Source: Parcubacteria group bacterium (GTDB taxonomy: Bacteria; Patescibacteriota; Minisyncoccia; Phycocordibacterales; Phycocordibacteraceae). From it: a stretch of 29,048 nt of DNA. A program made the translations under genes and the position numbers. Location: contig JAQBRK010000050.1 of NCBI GenBank assembly GCA_028286505.1, positions 1 through 29,048 of the forward strand, given 5' to 3'. The notes below the pieces were generated by a model, which saw only the letters and a list, made by a program, of their open reading frames with translations, was not told the origin of the DNA and made no database searches. Positions 1-7,466 of the stretch are shown piece after piece; within the stretch, counting starts at the first letter, position 1; each line of letters begins with the position of its first letter.

Positions 1-64
1 CCACTTTGGATTTGCGGGGATTGCTCTTGCGAGACTTCTTGGTGAGTTGTTGTACGGTAGGCAT
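1..64 (-). CDS. rpsL: Ribosomal protein uS12, N-terminal part (runs off the window)
   Basis: Only the first 21 codons are present. They read MPTVQQLTKKSRKSNPRKSK and then continue out of the window. The MPT-(I/V)-xQL start followed by a basic stretch is the usual beginning of small-subunit protein S12, which sits at the decoding centre of the 30S subunit. The ATG is at 62-64. The candidate Shine-Dalgarno GGGAG lies 13 nt upstream, which is long, and falls inside a small leader hairpin. In many bacteria rpsL heads the str operon with rpsG and fusA. Here those genes would lie to the left, outside the window. The identification rests on a short N-terminus, so another small basic protein cannot be fully excluded. 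Confidence 0.75.
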   Translation of the reverse strand, partial: MPTVQQLTKKSRKSNPRKSKV

Positions 65-75
65 TTCGAAATTAA

Positions 76-92
76 AACTCCCCGTGGGAGTT
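76..92 (-). promoter_or_regulatory. Leader hairpin holding the rpsL Shine-Dalgarno
   Basis: AACTCCC (76-82) and GGGAGTT (86-92) form a 7-bp stem with a 3-nt loop. Read on the minus strand, the 3' arm contains GGGAG, the only purine-rich SD candidate before the rpsL ATG. The hairpin could therefore hide the ribosome site. Whether it regulates S12 synthesis is inference. Confidence 0.35.
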
Positions 93-100
93 AGCAACAA

Positions 101-128
101 TATATAGGACGGCCCAAGGAAAAGCAAA
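101..128 (-). promoter_or_regulatory. Possible rpsL promoter
   Basis: On the minus strand a TATATA -10 box (101-106) lies 16 bp downstream of TTTGCT (123-128), a poor -35 match. Transcription would start near 94 and give a leader of about 30 nt that includes the 76-92 hairpin. The -10 is convincing and the -35 is weak. Confidence 0.4.
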
Positions 129-156
129 CGAGGATGCAAATAGGGGGCAAAACGCG

Positions 157-180
157 CGGGCCCGACGAAAGTCGGGCCCG
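157..180 (-). terminator. Hairpin terminator after the small secreted gene
   Basis: A perfect 10-bp GC-rich stem (157-166 with 171-180) and a 4-nt loop lies 4 nt beyond the stop of the 185-598 gene. On the minus strand it is followed by CGCG and a short TTTT. The T-run is modest, but position and stem strength fit a rho-independent terminator. Confidence 0.65.
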
Positions 181-184
181 TTGT

Positions 185-598
185 TCATTTTTGGGGCAGA
201 TAGATATAGAGCGGTTGTGGAGAGACTTTCCGGGACCACTTGAGCCCGAAACCCTTCTCCTTCACGAACCGCAGGTGGGCCGCTTCCTCAGAATGGTCCC
301 GAGGATACGACCCTTGCCAGAGATCCAGGCTCAGTTTCGTGGGGCCCGTTTGTTTCGTAAGCGGCAAAAGCTCATAGGAGCCTGAAAGTTCAGTGCGACC
401 TGCACCAAACTTGTTTTCAGTCACCGACACGCCGAAGGTTGGTCCCGTGAGCGTCGTCTTCGTCGTCTCTTTGCATTGCAGCCCATCACGAAACGGGGCG
501 GCTGCGAGCGGGTCGGAAGGCTTGAAGCATTCGGCTTGAGTTGCCCCGGGCAAAGCCGAGAGGATACCGGAAGCCAGCAAAAAAAGTACGTAGCGCAT
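185..598 (-). CDS. Small secreted protein of unknown function
   Basis: This 137-residue protein is not recognised. The start chosen is the ATG at 598, because GGGAG lies 7 nt upstream. An in-frame ATG six codons earlier has no such site. The N-terminus MRYVLFLLASGILSALPGA followed by TQA is a classical Sec signal peptide, with likely cleavage after Ala22 (AQA-type site before Glu-Cys-Phe). There is no lipobox. The mature part is about 115 residues and has only two cysteines, close to its N-terminus and able to pair as one disulfide, followed by a Thr/Ser/Gly-rich, probably beta-strand segment. It has its own terminator (157-180) and is separated from the ABC operon by that operon's terminator, so it is a single-gene unit. 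Function is unknown. An exported or cell-surface factor is the most that can be said. Confidence 0.7.
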   Translation of the reverse strand: MRYVLFLLASGILSALPGATQAECFKPSDPLAAAPFRDGLQCKETTKTTLTGPTFGVSVTENKFGAGRTELSGSYELLPLTKQTGPTKLSLDLWQGSYPRDHSEEAAHLRFVKEKGFGLKWSRKVSPQPLYIYLPQK

Positions 599-717
599 GG
601 CGTTTCTCCCTGCCAAATTCCGACCGCTAGTGGTCCTACTTGAATGCTACTCCTGCTTACGCAAAACGCACTATACATAGGTGCGCGAAAGCGTTGGGTG
701 GTTCTGGGTAAAGAAAA

Positions 718-742
718 GGGCGCCCCATAAGAAGAGGCGCCC
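718..742 (-). terminator. Terminator of the five-gene ABC/OmpA operon
   Basis: A perfect 7-bp stem GGGCGCC/GGCGCCC (718-724 with 736-742) lies 16 nt past the ATPase stop. On the minus strand it is followed by TTTTCTTT, a good U-tract. It closes the 6023-to-759 transcription unit. Confidence 0.8.
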
Positions 743-758
743 CAAGTGTCTAGATGGT

Positions 759-1574
759 CTAGAGTCGCGGAAACCAGGCCTTGATTTCGTTGACCTTGTC
801 GAAGAACATTGGCAGCGTTGCCACCTCCGGATGCCAGGCCAGTCCGCATTCGATCAGATCGAATTCTTTCTGGATACGAGCACCCGGAACGATGTTTCCG
901 CCGGCGTCATGGTCGTGACCAAGGAGCAAGACCGTGTCGGCGATGGTCACCGCGCTTTCGATATCGTGCGTAGTCACGATGATCGTATTTAGTTCGTCCC
1001 GGAGGGCGATCTTCTCGATCTGGTGATACACCTCGATCTTCTTGAGCAGGTCGAGCGAAGCGAAGGGCTCGTCCATGAGCAGGAAGCGACTGTTGCACAG
1101 CATCTGCTGGATGATCGACGCACGTTGGCGCTGACCACCGGAGATCTGTTGGGGATACTGTAGCGCGGCGTCGTTCATTCCGAAGAGTTCGAGAAGTTCG
1201 AGTATTCTTGTGCGCGCCTCCTTCCGGCTTCCTCCTTTGAGGAGCGCAGCCGTCATGAGGTTGGCGTACACGGTACGGTCTTCGAACAGCAGCGAGTTCT
1301 GCGGGACGACGCCGACCATACCCGCTTGTACCGGCACCAGCTCTTTCCCCGCAAGAATGCGGACAAGTCCTGAGCTGGGTTGTTGGAGACCGGCGATGCA
1401 GTTGAAAAGCTGGGTCTTCCCCGTCCCCGAAGGAGCGAGAAGAGCCACCACTTGACCGCGACCGACGACGTCCCTGATCGTGATATTTACATCACGGAGA
1501 ATCGGCCGGTCATAGGAGACCGACAGACCACTCACTTCAAGGACGATTTCTCTTCGTTCGTTGAGCTGGGTCAT
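759..1574 (-). CDS. ABC transporter ATPase, NitT/TauT-like family
   Basis: This 271-residue nucleotide-binding subunit powers the permease encoded just upstream. Visible motifs are Walker A APSGTGKT (47-54), Q-loop Gln92, signature ISGGQ (144-148), Walker B FLLMDE (164-169), D-loop ASLD and H-loop His203. The first Walker A residue is Ala instead of the usual Gly, and the signature starts with Ile instead of Leu. Both are tolerated variants. The start is the ATG at 1574, which shares its A with the permease stop (TGATG), a translational-coupling arrangement. An in-frame GTG at 1610 would add 12 residues overlapping the permease and is less likely. It is the last gene of the operon and is followed by a terminator. 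The substrate cannot be deduced from the ATPase. Confidence 0.93.
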   Translation of the reverse strand: MTQLNERREIVLEVSGLSVSYDRPILRDVNITIRDVVGRGQVVALLAPSGTGKTQLFNCIAGLQQPSSGLVRILAGKELVPVQAGMVGVVPQNSLLFEDRTVYANLMTAALLKGGSRKEARTRILELLELFGMNDAALQYPQQISGGQRQRASIIQQMLCNSRFLLMDEPFASLDLLKKIEVYHQIEKIALRDELNTIIVTTHDIESAVTIADTVLLLGHDHDAGGNIVPGARIQKEFDLIECGLAWHPEVATLPMFFDKVNEIKAWFPRL

Positions 1575-2362
1575 CAGATTTTCGCTTTCCCGAGGCGTGC
1601 GTAGGGGCACACCACGTCTTTGATGATACCGATGAGATAGTCCTGGCCGACCCCCATGAAGAGGATCATGAGCTGGACGGCGAAAACGTTTTCGAGCATG
1701 CGGCTGCGATTCAGATTGAGAAGCAGCACGCCGACCCCCCCATCACTCCGGGAAAGTCCTTCCACCATGGTCAGCATCATCCAACCTATCGCGGCGTTTG
1801 CGCGAATGGACTCGATGGCCGTCGACAGTGTTCCCCGCACGACCACTTCCCACACGACCCGCAAACGGTTCATGCCGAGCGTGCGTGCGAGATTGTAACG
1901 TTCCTGCGGAATCTCCCGGACCACCTTCAACATATCCGTCAAAAGAAAGACGGTTATGGCGAAGGTGAGCACGGCCACTTTGAGTATGTGGCCGTCTTTA
2001 GTGGCCAGGTAGAAGAGCGTGATGAGGCCGGTGAAACCGAGAAAGCGTAGCTTGGTCGCGCTGATAAGCGGAAAGCGAAAGACCGCCAGCACATAGAGAT
2101 AGCTCAGCCCGAGAGAGAGCGCGGATGAGATGAGGATGGCTTCAAGAAGCGTCCACATGCTCACCAGAATTGCGTTCCCGACCCCGGCTCGCCAGAGTGG
2201 CAGTATCGCGCCACCGACCTCCGTAAGAGTCGGCATGACTCGTACGGGGTTCGCTTGCCAGAACATGCCAAAGCCAACCACCCAAAGGGCAGCTAGCCAG
2301 AGCATGGCTGATCTGGACAGCGTTGCGTTCGGAATGAACGCTGTTAGTTGGACCTTTCTCAC
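1574..2362 (-). CDS. ABC transporter permease, NitT/TauT-like (BPD_transp_1)
   Basis: This 262-residue inner-membrane protein has about six hydrophobic helices (roughly 16-36, 64-92, 106-124, 125-145, 185-205 and 225-250). The EAA-type coupling loop is visible around EIPQERYNLARTLGMNRLR, with a Gly in the usual place, where the ATPase docks. The sequence style resembles permeases of nitrate, taurine and sulfonate uptake systems. The start is GTG at 2362, supported by AGGAGA 7 nt upstream. It follows the binding-protein gene after an intergenic hairpin (2388-2413) and is coupled to the ATPase by a TGATG overlap. Only one permease gene is present, so a homodimeric channel is expected from family knowledge. 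Confidence 0.9.
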   Translation of the reverse strand: MRKVQLTAFIPNATLSRSAMLWLAALWVVGFGMFWQANPVRVMPTLTEVGGAILPLWRAGVGNAILVSMWTLLEAILISSALSLGLSYLYVLAVFRFPLISATKLRFLGFTGLITLFYLATKDGHILKVAVLTFAITVFLLTDMLKVVREIPQERYNLARTLGMNRLRVVWEVVVRGTLSTAIESIRANAAIGWMMLTMVEGLSRSDGGVGVLLLNLNRSRMLENVFAVQLMILFMGVGQDYLIGIIKDVVCPYARLGKAKI

Positions 2363-2387
2363 TATTCGTTCTCCTTTCGAGAGAAGT

Positions 2388-2413
2388 CAGGCCCGGGGTT
2401 GTACCCGGGCCTG
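2388..2413 (-). promoter_or_regulatory. Intergenic hairpin between binding-protein and permease genes
   Basis: A perfect 10-bp stem CAGGCCCGGG/CCCGGGCCTG with a 6-nt loop lies between the stop at 2459 and the permease SD at about 2370-2375. On the minus strand it is not followed by a T-run, so it is more likely a 3'-end stabiliser or partial terminator than a full stop. Such hairpins commonly keep binding-protein mRNA more abundant than permease mRNA in ABC operons. Confidence 0.6.
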
Positions 2414-2458
2414 AGAGTCAAAGAATATGGATTTCGGAGGAACTCATTCGAGGGCCTA

Positions 2459-4249
2459 TTACGACCCGAGAATGAATTCGACGCGCCGGTTCTTCTGGCG
2501 ACCCGCTTCCGTGGCATTGTCGGCCACGGTCTCGGTATCGCCGACACCGGCAACCTCCATACGTTCCCGAGGGAACGTGGTGGGGGCCATTTCGTAGAGC
2601 GCGTCGGCCACGGCCTGCGCACGAGCGCGCGAGAGCTTGATGTTCGCGATCGGTTGCCCCACGTTGTCGGTGTGGCCCACGATGCGAATGCGAAGCCCCG
2701 TCATGCTCGATTGGTCGGCCATCTTGATGAGCGCCCGGAGAGATTCCGGCCGCAGCGTCGCCTTGCCCGTATCGAACACGACGTCCGGATAGGACCGGTT
2801 CGACACCGCGGTGGTGATCGGCTTGGCCTGCGCGAACTGCGTCGTTGCCGCACCCAGCGTGACGCCCGAGAGCGCTTGCTTGATGTAGCTCGTGTCGACA
2901 GCGTCTTCGTACTTGGGATAGTCCGGCACGAAGGTCGGGTAGTAGGTGTGATAGACGTCCCCGAAGTAGTTGTAGACGCCCTTGTAGATCGGGTACGATC
3001 CGGGCCGAAGGCCCAGATAGTCGGCGACTTCCGCGAGTGTCACCACGCGCGAACCGCCGACCGGCACGTTGCGTGAGCCGACCCGAAGGGTCGTACCACG
3101 GAAGTGTTCCGCCCAATACTCGGGCGTCGCTTCCTCGCCGCCACCCTTGCCGAACACTGCGGCATTGATGACGCTCATTTTCATGAGCGAATTTTCATCG
3201 CTCCGAATTTGGAAGGAAGCCCTGTCGATGGCTTTCACCATGCCGACCACGTAGTCCGGGTGCTTGCGCATCCATTGGACGTTGCCGATCATGATTGCAG
3301 GCATCTGCAGGTTGTAGTCCAGGGTCGAAGCGACGGTTTCGACTTCAGGGCCGCGCGGGCTCTTGAAGACGACGACGTCGCCCGGAGTCCAGGTAGCCAC
3401 GCCGTCGACAGAGACGGTCACCTTCTCCGCCGTTTTCAGGCCGTCTTTTACGACGGTCCGAATGGAGGAGGCGTGGTGGATGAAAGCTTCATCGGCGTCG
3501 CCGAAGGAGCCGTAGTCCGCGAAGTTCAGGGCATCGCGATCGAACGTGGAGGTGTCCACGTTGATCTTGATGCCATTGTCGGACGCCCACTTGATGCAGG
3601 CGTTTTGGTCGCCGTCACGCGGCACCGCAGACACGACGAGACCCTTGGCCTTCTGCGGATCGGCGCGAACGCCGATCGACATGATGCACTTGTCCTCGCC
3701 ATAGCTGAAGCCGGTGATGGCGAAAGCGGCGACCGTCTGATGGTACTTGGCCAGCTGCTTGTTCACTTGCAGGTAGGAGGACAAGGCGTCCCCCATGATT
3801 TGGACGAAGGCGGCGCCCTGAGTGGGATCGCCATCGCCTTTCTCGTTGGCCTGCGCGAACTTGAGCATCGCGTCTTGCATGACGGAATAATCGTCCTGCC
3901 GTTCGATCCGCATCGTGCCTCCCGTGAACTGGGAGATCAGAGAATCCGTCCGAGTCGTCTCGCCGCCGTTGGCGAGCGAGAACGAACCGGTCGCGTTCCA
4001 GGGGATGGACATGACCCTGAGGGTGCCGAGGCCCGGATTGGACACCGGCGTTGCCGCGAGACTGTAGGTCTCGGTAGGCGCCCCTTGCGCGACGTGCGCG
4101 ATCGGGATGTCGACCTTCTTAGGAACCGCTGCCTTCATGAAGGCAGTTTCCGGAATCCAGTGGTTGTCCACGGCGCATTTGCCGAGGCCGACCAAAGAAG
4201 CGGCAATCGCCGCTCCGGCCACGAATTTGTAGCGAGTTTTCATTCCCAT
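2459..4249 (-). CDS. Periplasmic-binding-type protein fused to an OmpA peptidoglycan-binding domain
   Basis: This is a 596-residue fusion. Residues 1-30 form a signal peptide or membrane anchor. A cysteine at 25 follows LGK and does not fit a lipobox because of the Lys at -1. Residues of about 70-450 look like a type II substrate-binding protein, given the adjacent NitT/TauT-type permease and ATPase. Residues of about 486-594 are an OmpA/MotB-type domain, with FDTGKATL, GHTDNVG (525-531), a conserved LSRARAQAV helix and NRRVEF (587-592), the set that grips diaminopimelate in peptidoglycan. The ATG at 4249 has AAGGTG about 7 nt upstream and is preferred to the ATG two codons later. The fusion implies that the binding protein is anchored to the cell wall. 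Databases label similar proteins as phosphate-binding/OmpA proteins, but nothing here proves phosphate. Confidence 0.85.
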   Translation of the reverse strand: MGMKTRYKFVAGAAIAASLVGLGKCAVDNHWIPETAFMKAAVPKKVDIPIAHVAQGAPTETYSLAATPVSNPGLGTLRVMSIPWNATGSFSLANGGETTRTDSLISQFTGGTMRIERQDDYSVMQDAMLKFAQANEKGDGDPTQGAAFVQIMGDALSSYLQVNKQLAKYHQTVAAFAITGFSYGEDKCIMSIGVRADPQKAKGLVVSAVPRDGDQNACIKWASDNGIKINVDTSTFDRDALNFADYGSFGDADEAFIHHASSIRTVVKDGLKTAEKVTVSVDGVATWTPGDVVVFKSPRGPEVETVASTLDYNLQMPAIMIGNVQWMRKHPDYVVGMVKAIDRASFQIRSDENSLMKMSVINAAVFGKGGGEEATPEYWAEHFRGTTLRVGSRNVPVGGSRVVTLAEVADYLGLRPGSYPIYKGVYNYFGDVYHTYYPTFVPDYPKYEDAVDTSYIKQALSGVTLGAATTQFAQAKPITTAVSNRSYPDVVFDTGKATLRPESLRALIKMADQSSMTGLRIRIVGHTDNVGQPIANIKLSRARAQAVADALYEMAPTTFPRERMEVAGVGDTETVADNATEAGRQKNRRVEFILGS

Positions 4250-4320
4250 GGGGAATCACCTTTCCAATTGGTTGCTGCTGTACGCTTGTACTTTTGGTAC
4301 TCCTGAACGAAGCGTTGTCG

Positions 4321-5328
4321 CTAGCGAATCAGGTCTTTGAATCCAGAACTGGACGGCACCTTCGCGTCGGACGATCCGAGCAGAGGCATGGGCATGGTGG
4401 CCGAAGACTCGAGGAGCTTCGGCGCCGCGTTCCATTTGTCGAGCAGGTCTTGGTTGTAGCTGCCGCGCTCGAGACTGATCGAATCGAGAAGCGGTTGGGC
4501 CATGTCCTTCAAGTTCTTCAGGCGGCCGAACGATTCAGCGTACTTGGCGTTCACCAGTTGCGCAGCGGATTTCGCCAGTTCATAGCGGTCCTTCCCGCTC
4601 AAAACTTTGCGGGCCGACCGATTGATGCCGTCGAGTTGTTGCTGGACGGCCCACTTGTCTTTCGTCGTTCGGATATCGGTGTCGAGCTTCGCGACGATGA
4701 TGTCGCACGCGCGCATGATTTCCTTGATCTTTTCACGCACCGGCTCGAGGTCGATGCGCATCTTAGCGAATTCGTCGGCGGTCGTATTCAACGATCCCCA
4801 TTCGTAGGATTTCGAATCGAAGGTATCGGACTTGCCGTCCTTCTGAGCCTGCTTTGCGAGCCGTTCCGCTTTCGCGGCGTCCGCTCGATACTCCGCCTCA
4901 GTAGCGGCGATTCTTGAAATCACGCCGTCGAACGCGGAGAAATGCTCTTCGAATTCTTGCTTGTCTTTCACCGTCGCTTTCCGTTGTTCGGTCAGCGGAG
5001 TGATGGGGTCGATGTTCATCAACTGCCACGTCATCCAGTTGGTCAGGCTCGCATAGGCCTGGAAGACGATGCCGTTTAGCCTGCCGCCCGGGACCAAAAG
5101 ATCCCAGCCGACGCCGATAACCACCGCGAGCCCGATGCCTGTGAAGGCGAGATGGGTCGTAGAGGAGAGCAGGTCGCGCAGCAGGTTAACCGCATCAGTG
5201 ATCGTCGGGACGAACGTCTTGATGAGCACCGCGCCGCCAATAACGACTGCGGCACCACCAAGAATGGTCGTCCCGAGCCGCACCGTTTTTTCTTCCGGCG
5301 GGCTCCATTTGATGAGTTCATTGGGCAA
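4321..5328 (-). CDS. Two-TM protein with long coiled-coil tail, unknown function
   Basis: This 335-residue protein is not recognised. Two hydrophobic segments (about 19-40 and 58-80) anchor it in the membrane. They are followed by roughly 220 highly charged, Ala/Glu/Lys/Gln-rich residues that read as alpha-helical coiled coil, and a Ser/Pro-rich C-terminus. With two TM helices, both ends should lie on the same side, probably the cytosol. The start is a TTG at 5328 preceded by AAGGA about 8 nt upstream. The SD overlaps the stop of the preceding gene, so the two are likely coupled. Its place between a cytosolic coiled-coil protein and the wall-anchored binding protein suggests a scaffold or gating subunit of the same assembly. 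That is inference. Confidence 0.75.
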   Translation of the reverse strand: MPNELIKWSPPEEKTVRLGTTILGGAAVVIGGAVLIKTFVPTITDAVNLLRDLLSSTTHLAFTGIGLAVVIGVGWDLLVPGGRLNGIVFQAYASLTNWMTWQLMNIDPITPLTEQRKATVKDKQEFEEHFSAFDGVISRIAATEAEYRADAAKAERLAKQAQKDGKSDTFDSKSYEWGSLNTTADEFAKMRIDLEPVREKIKEIMRACDIIVAKLDTDIRTTKDKWAVQQQLDGINRSARKVLSGKDRYELAKSAAQLVNAKYAESFGRLKNLKDMAQPLLDSISLERGSYNQDLLDKWNAAPKLLESSATMPMPLLGSSDAKVPSSSGFKDLIR

Positions 5329-5339
5329 TGTCGTTTTCC

Positions 5340-6023
5340 TTAGAGGGCGCCGAGGCGCTGTTGAAGGGCCAGGAGTTCTGATCGTACCGATGCTTCCGCG
5401 CTGGCGAAGCGTTGCTTCGTCCGCGCGAGCGCATCTTGTTCGCCCACACGCTCCTGCGTGAGAACGGAGACACGTGTGGTGCGTTCGGTGATTTCACGCT
5501 GATGTCGCGCAATCTCGGCCGTCGCTGCCGTATTCTTGGCGTTGAGATCGTTAATCTCGGTGTCGCGTCCGCCGAGTCGTGTGGTGGATTCCTCCACCAT
5601 CTCCTCGTCGAAATCGCGGCTCGCCTCGTCGACCAGATCAAGATGGGTCTTCAAGTCCTGCAAGATCACTTGCCCGGTCAGACCGGGCTGTGACACCTGC
5701 AGAGCATTGAGGACCGTGCTGATATCTTGGGGCTTGCCCAAGACCTCGTACATCTTGATAAACGTCGTCACCTGCGACGGCACGTTGAACACCTTTTGGT
5801 GAACGCGCGCCAGCATGTCCGGATCAATCGAGGTCGACGGCGTTTGCGCCGCAGACACGAGAGATGACACGGACGGAATGGGCGCCGGGGATGGAGACGG
5901 AGGCGCTTGCGCGGACTCCGCATCATGTCCCGGTTTCTCTTCCATCACTTCGCCAGCAATGGCTTCGCCAATGCTGCCGAGAGTAGCGAAGATGCCCTTT
6001 TTAGGGCTTTTGTTGTCAGGCAC
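5340..6023 (-). CDS. Cytosolic coiled-coil protein, first gene of the ABC/OmpA operon
   Basis: This 227-residue protein is not recognised. It has no signal peptide or TM segment. Residues 1-35 are basic then acidic, 38-65 are a Pro/Ser/Ala linker, about 68-125 form a compact helical region, and about 125-225 form a coiled coil rich in Glu, Arg, Ala and Thr. The start is GTG at 6023 with GGGAGA 7 nt upstream. An ATG at 6039 gives only a four-codon reading frame. It leads the operon directly behind the TTGACA promoter. Helical architecture and position are reminiscent of PspA- or TelA-type membrane-stress partners, but no diagnostic motif was seen, so no function is assigned. Confidence 0.75.
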   Translation of the reverse strand: MPDNKSPKKGIFATLGSIGEAIAGEVMEEKPGHDAESAQAPPSPSPAPIPSVSSLVSAAQTPSTSIDPDMLARVHQKVFNVPSQVTTFIKMYEVLGKPQDISTVLNALQVSQPGLTGQVILQDLKTHLDLVDEASRDFDEEMVEESTTRLGGRDTEINDLNAKNTAATAEIARHQREITERTTRVSVLTQERVGEQDALARTKQRFASAEASVRSELLALQQRLGAL

Positions 6024-6056
6024 TATTTTTCTCCCATGTCAAAGAATCCTACGAAT

Positions 6057-6085
6057 AGAGTAGTACATTCTGTACAAAATGTCAA
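6057..6085 (-). promoter_or_regulatory. Promoter of the five-gene operon with an overlapping 18-bp dyad
   Basis: On the minus strand a perfect TTGACA (6080-6085) is followed after exactly 17 bp by TACTCT (6057-6062). The start would be near 6050, giving a leader of about 27 nt before the GTG at 6023. The spacer and the inner half of the -35 box form an almost perfect 18-bp palindrome at 6065-6082, of the form ACATTyTGTACArAATGT, with a single mismatched pair. A dimeric repressor bound there would block RNA polymerase. Confidence 0.7.
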
Positions 6086-6131
6086 ACATCTGTCTTTGTT
6101 GAACGTGTGCCCGCAAGAGGTGTTCTCACTC

Positions 6132-6758
6132 TTATTCAAAGAGAGTCGCCGCAGCTATTTCATTTATCTGCGCAAGAAGCTCCATCACCTCTTCCTGATC
6201 GTGTCCGTAACTTCTGGAAATGGCATTTAGCTGTTGTATGTGAAATTCATGCATGCTGTTTTGATCGTGTCCGAGGAAACGCACGGTCTTCCCTTTATTG
6301 AGGATATGCACGATTTTGGGTAGGACCTTATCAAATACCTTTACATATCGTGCCTCAGGAGAAGAAAGGGATTCGTAGGCTTCTATGGTTTCGGTAATCC
6401 AAGGAAATACGGCGTCGTATTCATTTTGTATGCGAACCAGTGCCGCCGCTTCCCTTTCTTTTTTGCCAGCATCCTCTCCGAGCTTGCCGAAGGAAACGGT
6501 GTCTCCCGCATACGCTTCGACGAGGTCATGGACGAGGGCGAACTCGGCTATCTTGCCTCTATCAAGTTCGGGTGTGAACTGCGCGGCAAAAGCGCATGCC
6601 GTAACGCCAAGCATGACCGTGTGGGTCGTATCGGTCTCACGTTGCTCGCTGTCCGGATAATGCGTTGCACGTTCTACCAGACCGAAGGCGAGTATAAGAT
6701 TCCCGAGCTCTACTATTTTACGAACCGTTTCTTCGGGAATCGAAACCTGCTTTGCCAT
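6132..6758 (-). CDS. HD-domain phosphohydrolase (5'-deoxynucleotidase-like)
   Basis: This 208-residue protein carries the HD-superfamily metal ligands: His46 in THTVML, His77-Asp78 in VHDLVEAYAGD, and a probable last Asp near 143 in KVFDKVLP. The ALVHDLVEAYAGDT segment matches the HD_3/YfbR-like group, whose characterised members remove phosphate from nucleoside monophosphates. Substrate specificity cannot be read from the sequence. The ATG at 6758 lies 1 nt after the stop of the site-2 protease gene, so the two form a translationally linked pair. No clear terminator follows. The next feature to the left is the promoter of the ABC/OmpA operon. Confidence 0.85.
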   Translation of the reverse strand: MAKQVSIPEETVRKIVELGNLILAFGLVERATHYPDSEQRETDTTHTVMLGVTACAFAAQFTPELDRGKIAEFALVHDLVEAYAGDTVSFGKLGEDAGKKEREAAALVRIQNEYDAVFPWITETIEAYESLSSPEARYVKVFDKVLPKIVHILNKGKTVRFLGHDQNSMHEFHIQQLNAISRSYGHDQEEVMELLAQINEIAAATLFE

Positions 6759-6759
6759 A

Positions 6760-7401
6760 CTACTGACCTATCAAAAGACCGAAGACCCACGAGACGAAAT
6801 GAGAGAAGGGTGCCGAAAAAAGATAACTGAACGCGAACAGGACGACGACGAACGTAAGGAGGCCGCCGGTACGCATGCGGTCCTCGAAATTACGGAGACC
6901 CACGCTATAGCGGTACGGCAAAATGCCGCGCAGCACCGTAAAGCCATCGATGGGAGGAAACGGGATAAGGTTGAAGAGCCCGAGGAAGAGGTTTACGAAG
7001 GAAATGGTCGCGGCCGCTTGCGCGAACTGGAGCATGCCGCTTCCGAGTGCGAAGCGGGTAAGGAGCGCGAACGCTACCGCAAGAGCGAGGTTCGTGAGCA
7101 CGCCCGCGGAAGCGACTATGGCTTCGCCCCATCTCTTATTCCTGAGATTGTACGGGTTATAGGGTACGGGCTTCGCCCAGCCGAACATGATGTTGGAGTG
7201 CGTAAGCACGAGGAGGGCCGGCACGATGACGGAGCCCATCGGGTCGATGTGGCGGAGCGGATTAAGGGTGAGGCGGCCAGCGAGCTTTGCGGTTGGGTCG
7301 CCCAGAGCATATGCGGCATAGCCGTGGGCCACTTCGTGGATGATTATGGATACGAAAAGGACCAGGAGGGAGAAAATGGTCGAGGCGATATCGGGTGACA
7401 T
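6760..7401 (-). CDS. Site-2 protease family (M50) membrane metalloprotease
   Basis: This is a 213-residue intramembrane zinc protease of the short M50 group (SpoIVFB/YwhC-like). HEVAHG at 22-27 supplies two zinc ligands and the catalytic Glu. NLIPFPPIDG (144-153) contains the third ligand, Asp152, in the family's N-x-x-P-x-P-x-x-DG motif. About five or six hydrophobic helices surround these. The start is set at the ATG 7401, just before the first helix, as usual in the family. An ATG at 7449 would add 16 basic residues, and neither has a clear SD. It lies head-to-head with rpmB and is coupled to the HD gene downstream. The substrate is unknown. Confidence 0.85.
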   Translation of the reverse strand: MSPDIASTIFSLLVLFVSIIIHEVAHGYAAYALGDPTAKLAGRLTLNPLRHIDPMGSVIVPALLVLTHSNIMFGWAKPVPYNPYNLRNKRWGEAIVASAGVLTNLALAVAFALLTRFALGSGMLQFAQAAATISFVNLFLGLFNLIPFPPIDGFTVLRGILPYRYSVGLRNFEDRMRTGGLLTFVVVLFAFSYLFSAPFSHFVSWVFGLLIGQ

Positions 7402-7466
7402 ATATAGGTGGGTTTTGGCACGTAGGTTTGCAGAACCGGGTCGCCTCATGCTAGCATAGCCCCACT

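Noticed and set aside
2348..4306. Long plus-strand reading frames (242 and 400 codons) opposite the OmpA/binding-protein gene
   Set aside because: They are mirror frames of a GC-rich gene on the minus strand. The minus frame has recognisable OmpA motifs, SD and operon context, and the plus frames show no family sequence.
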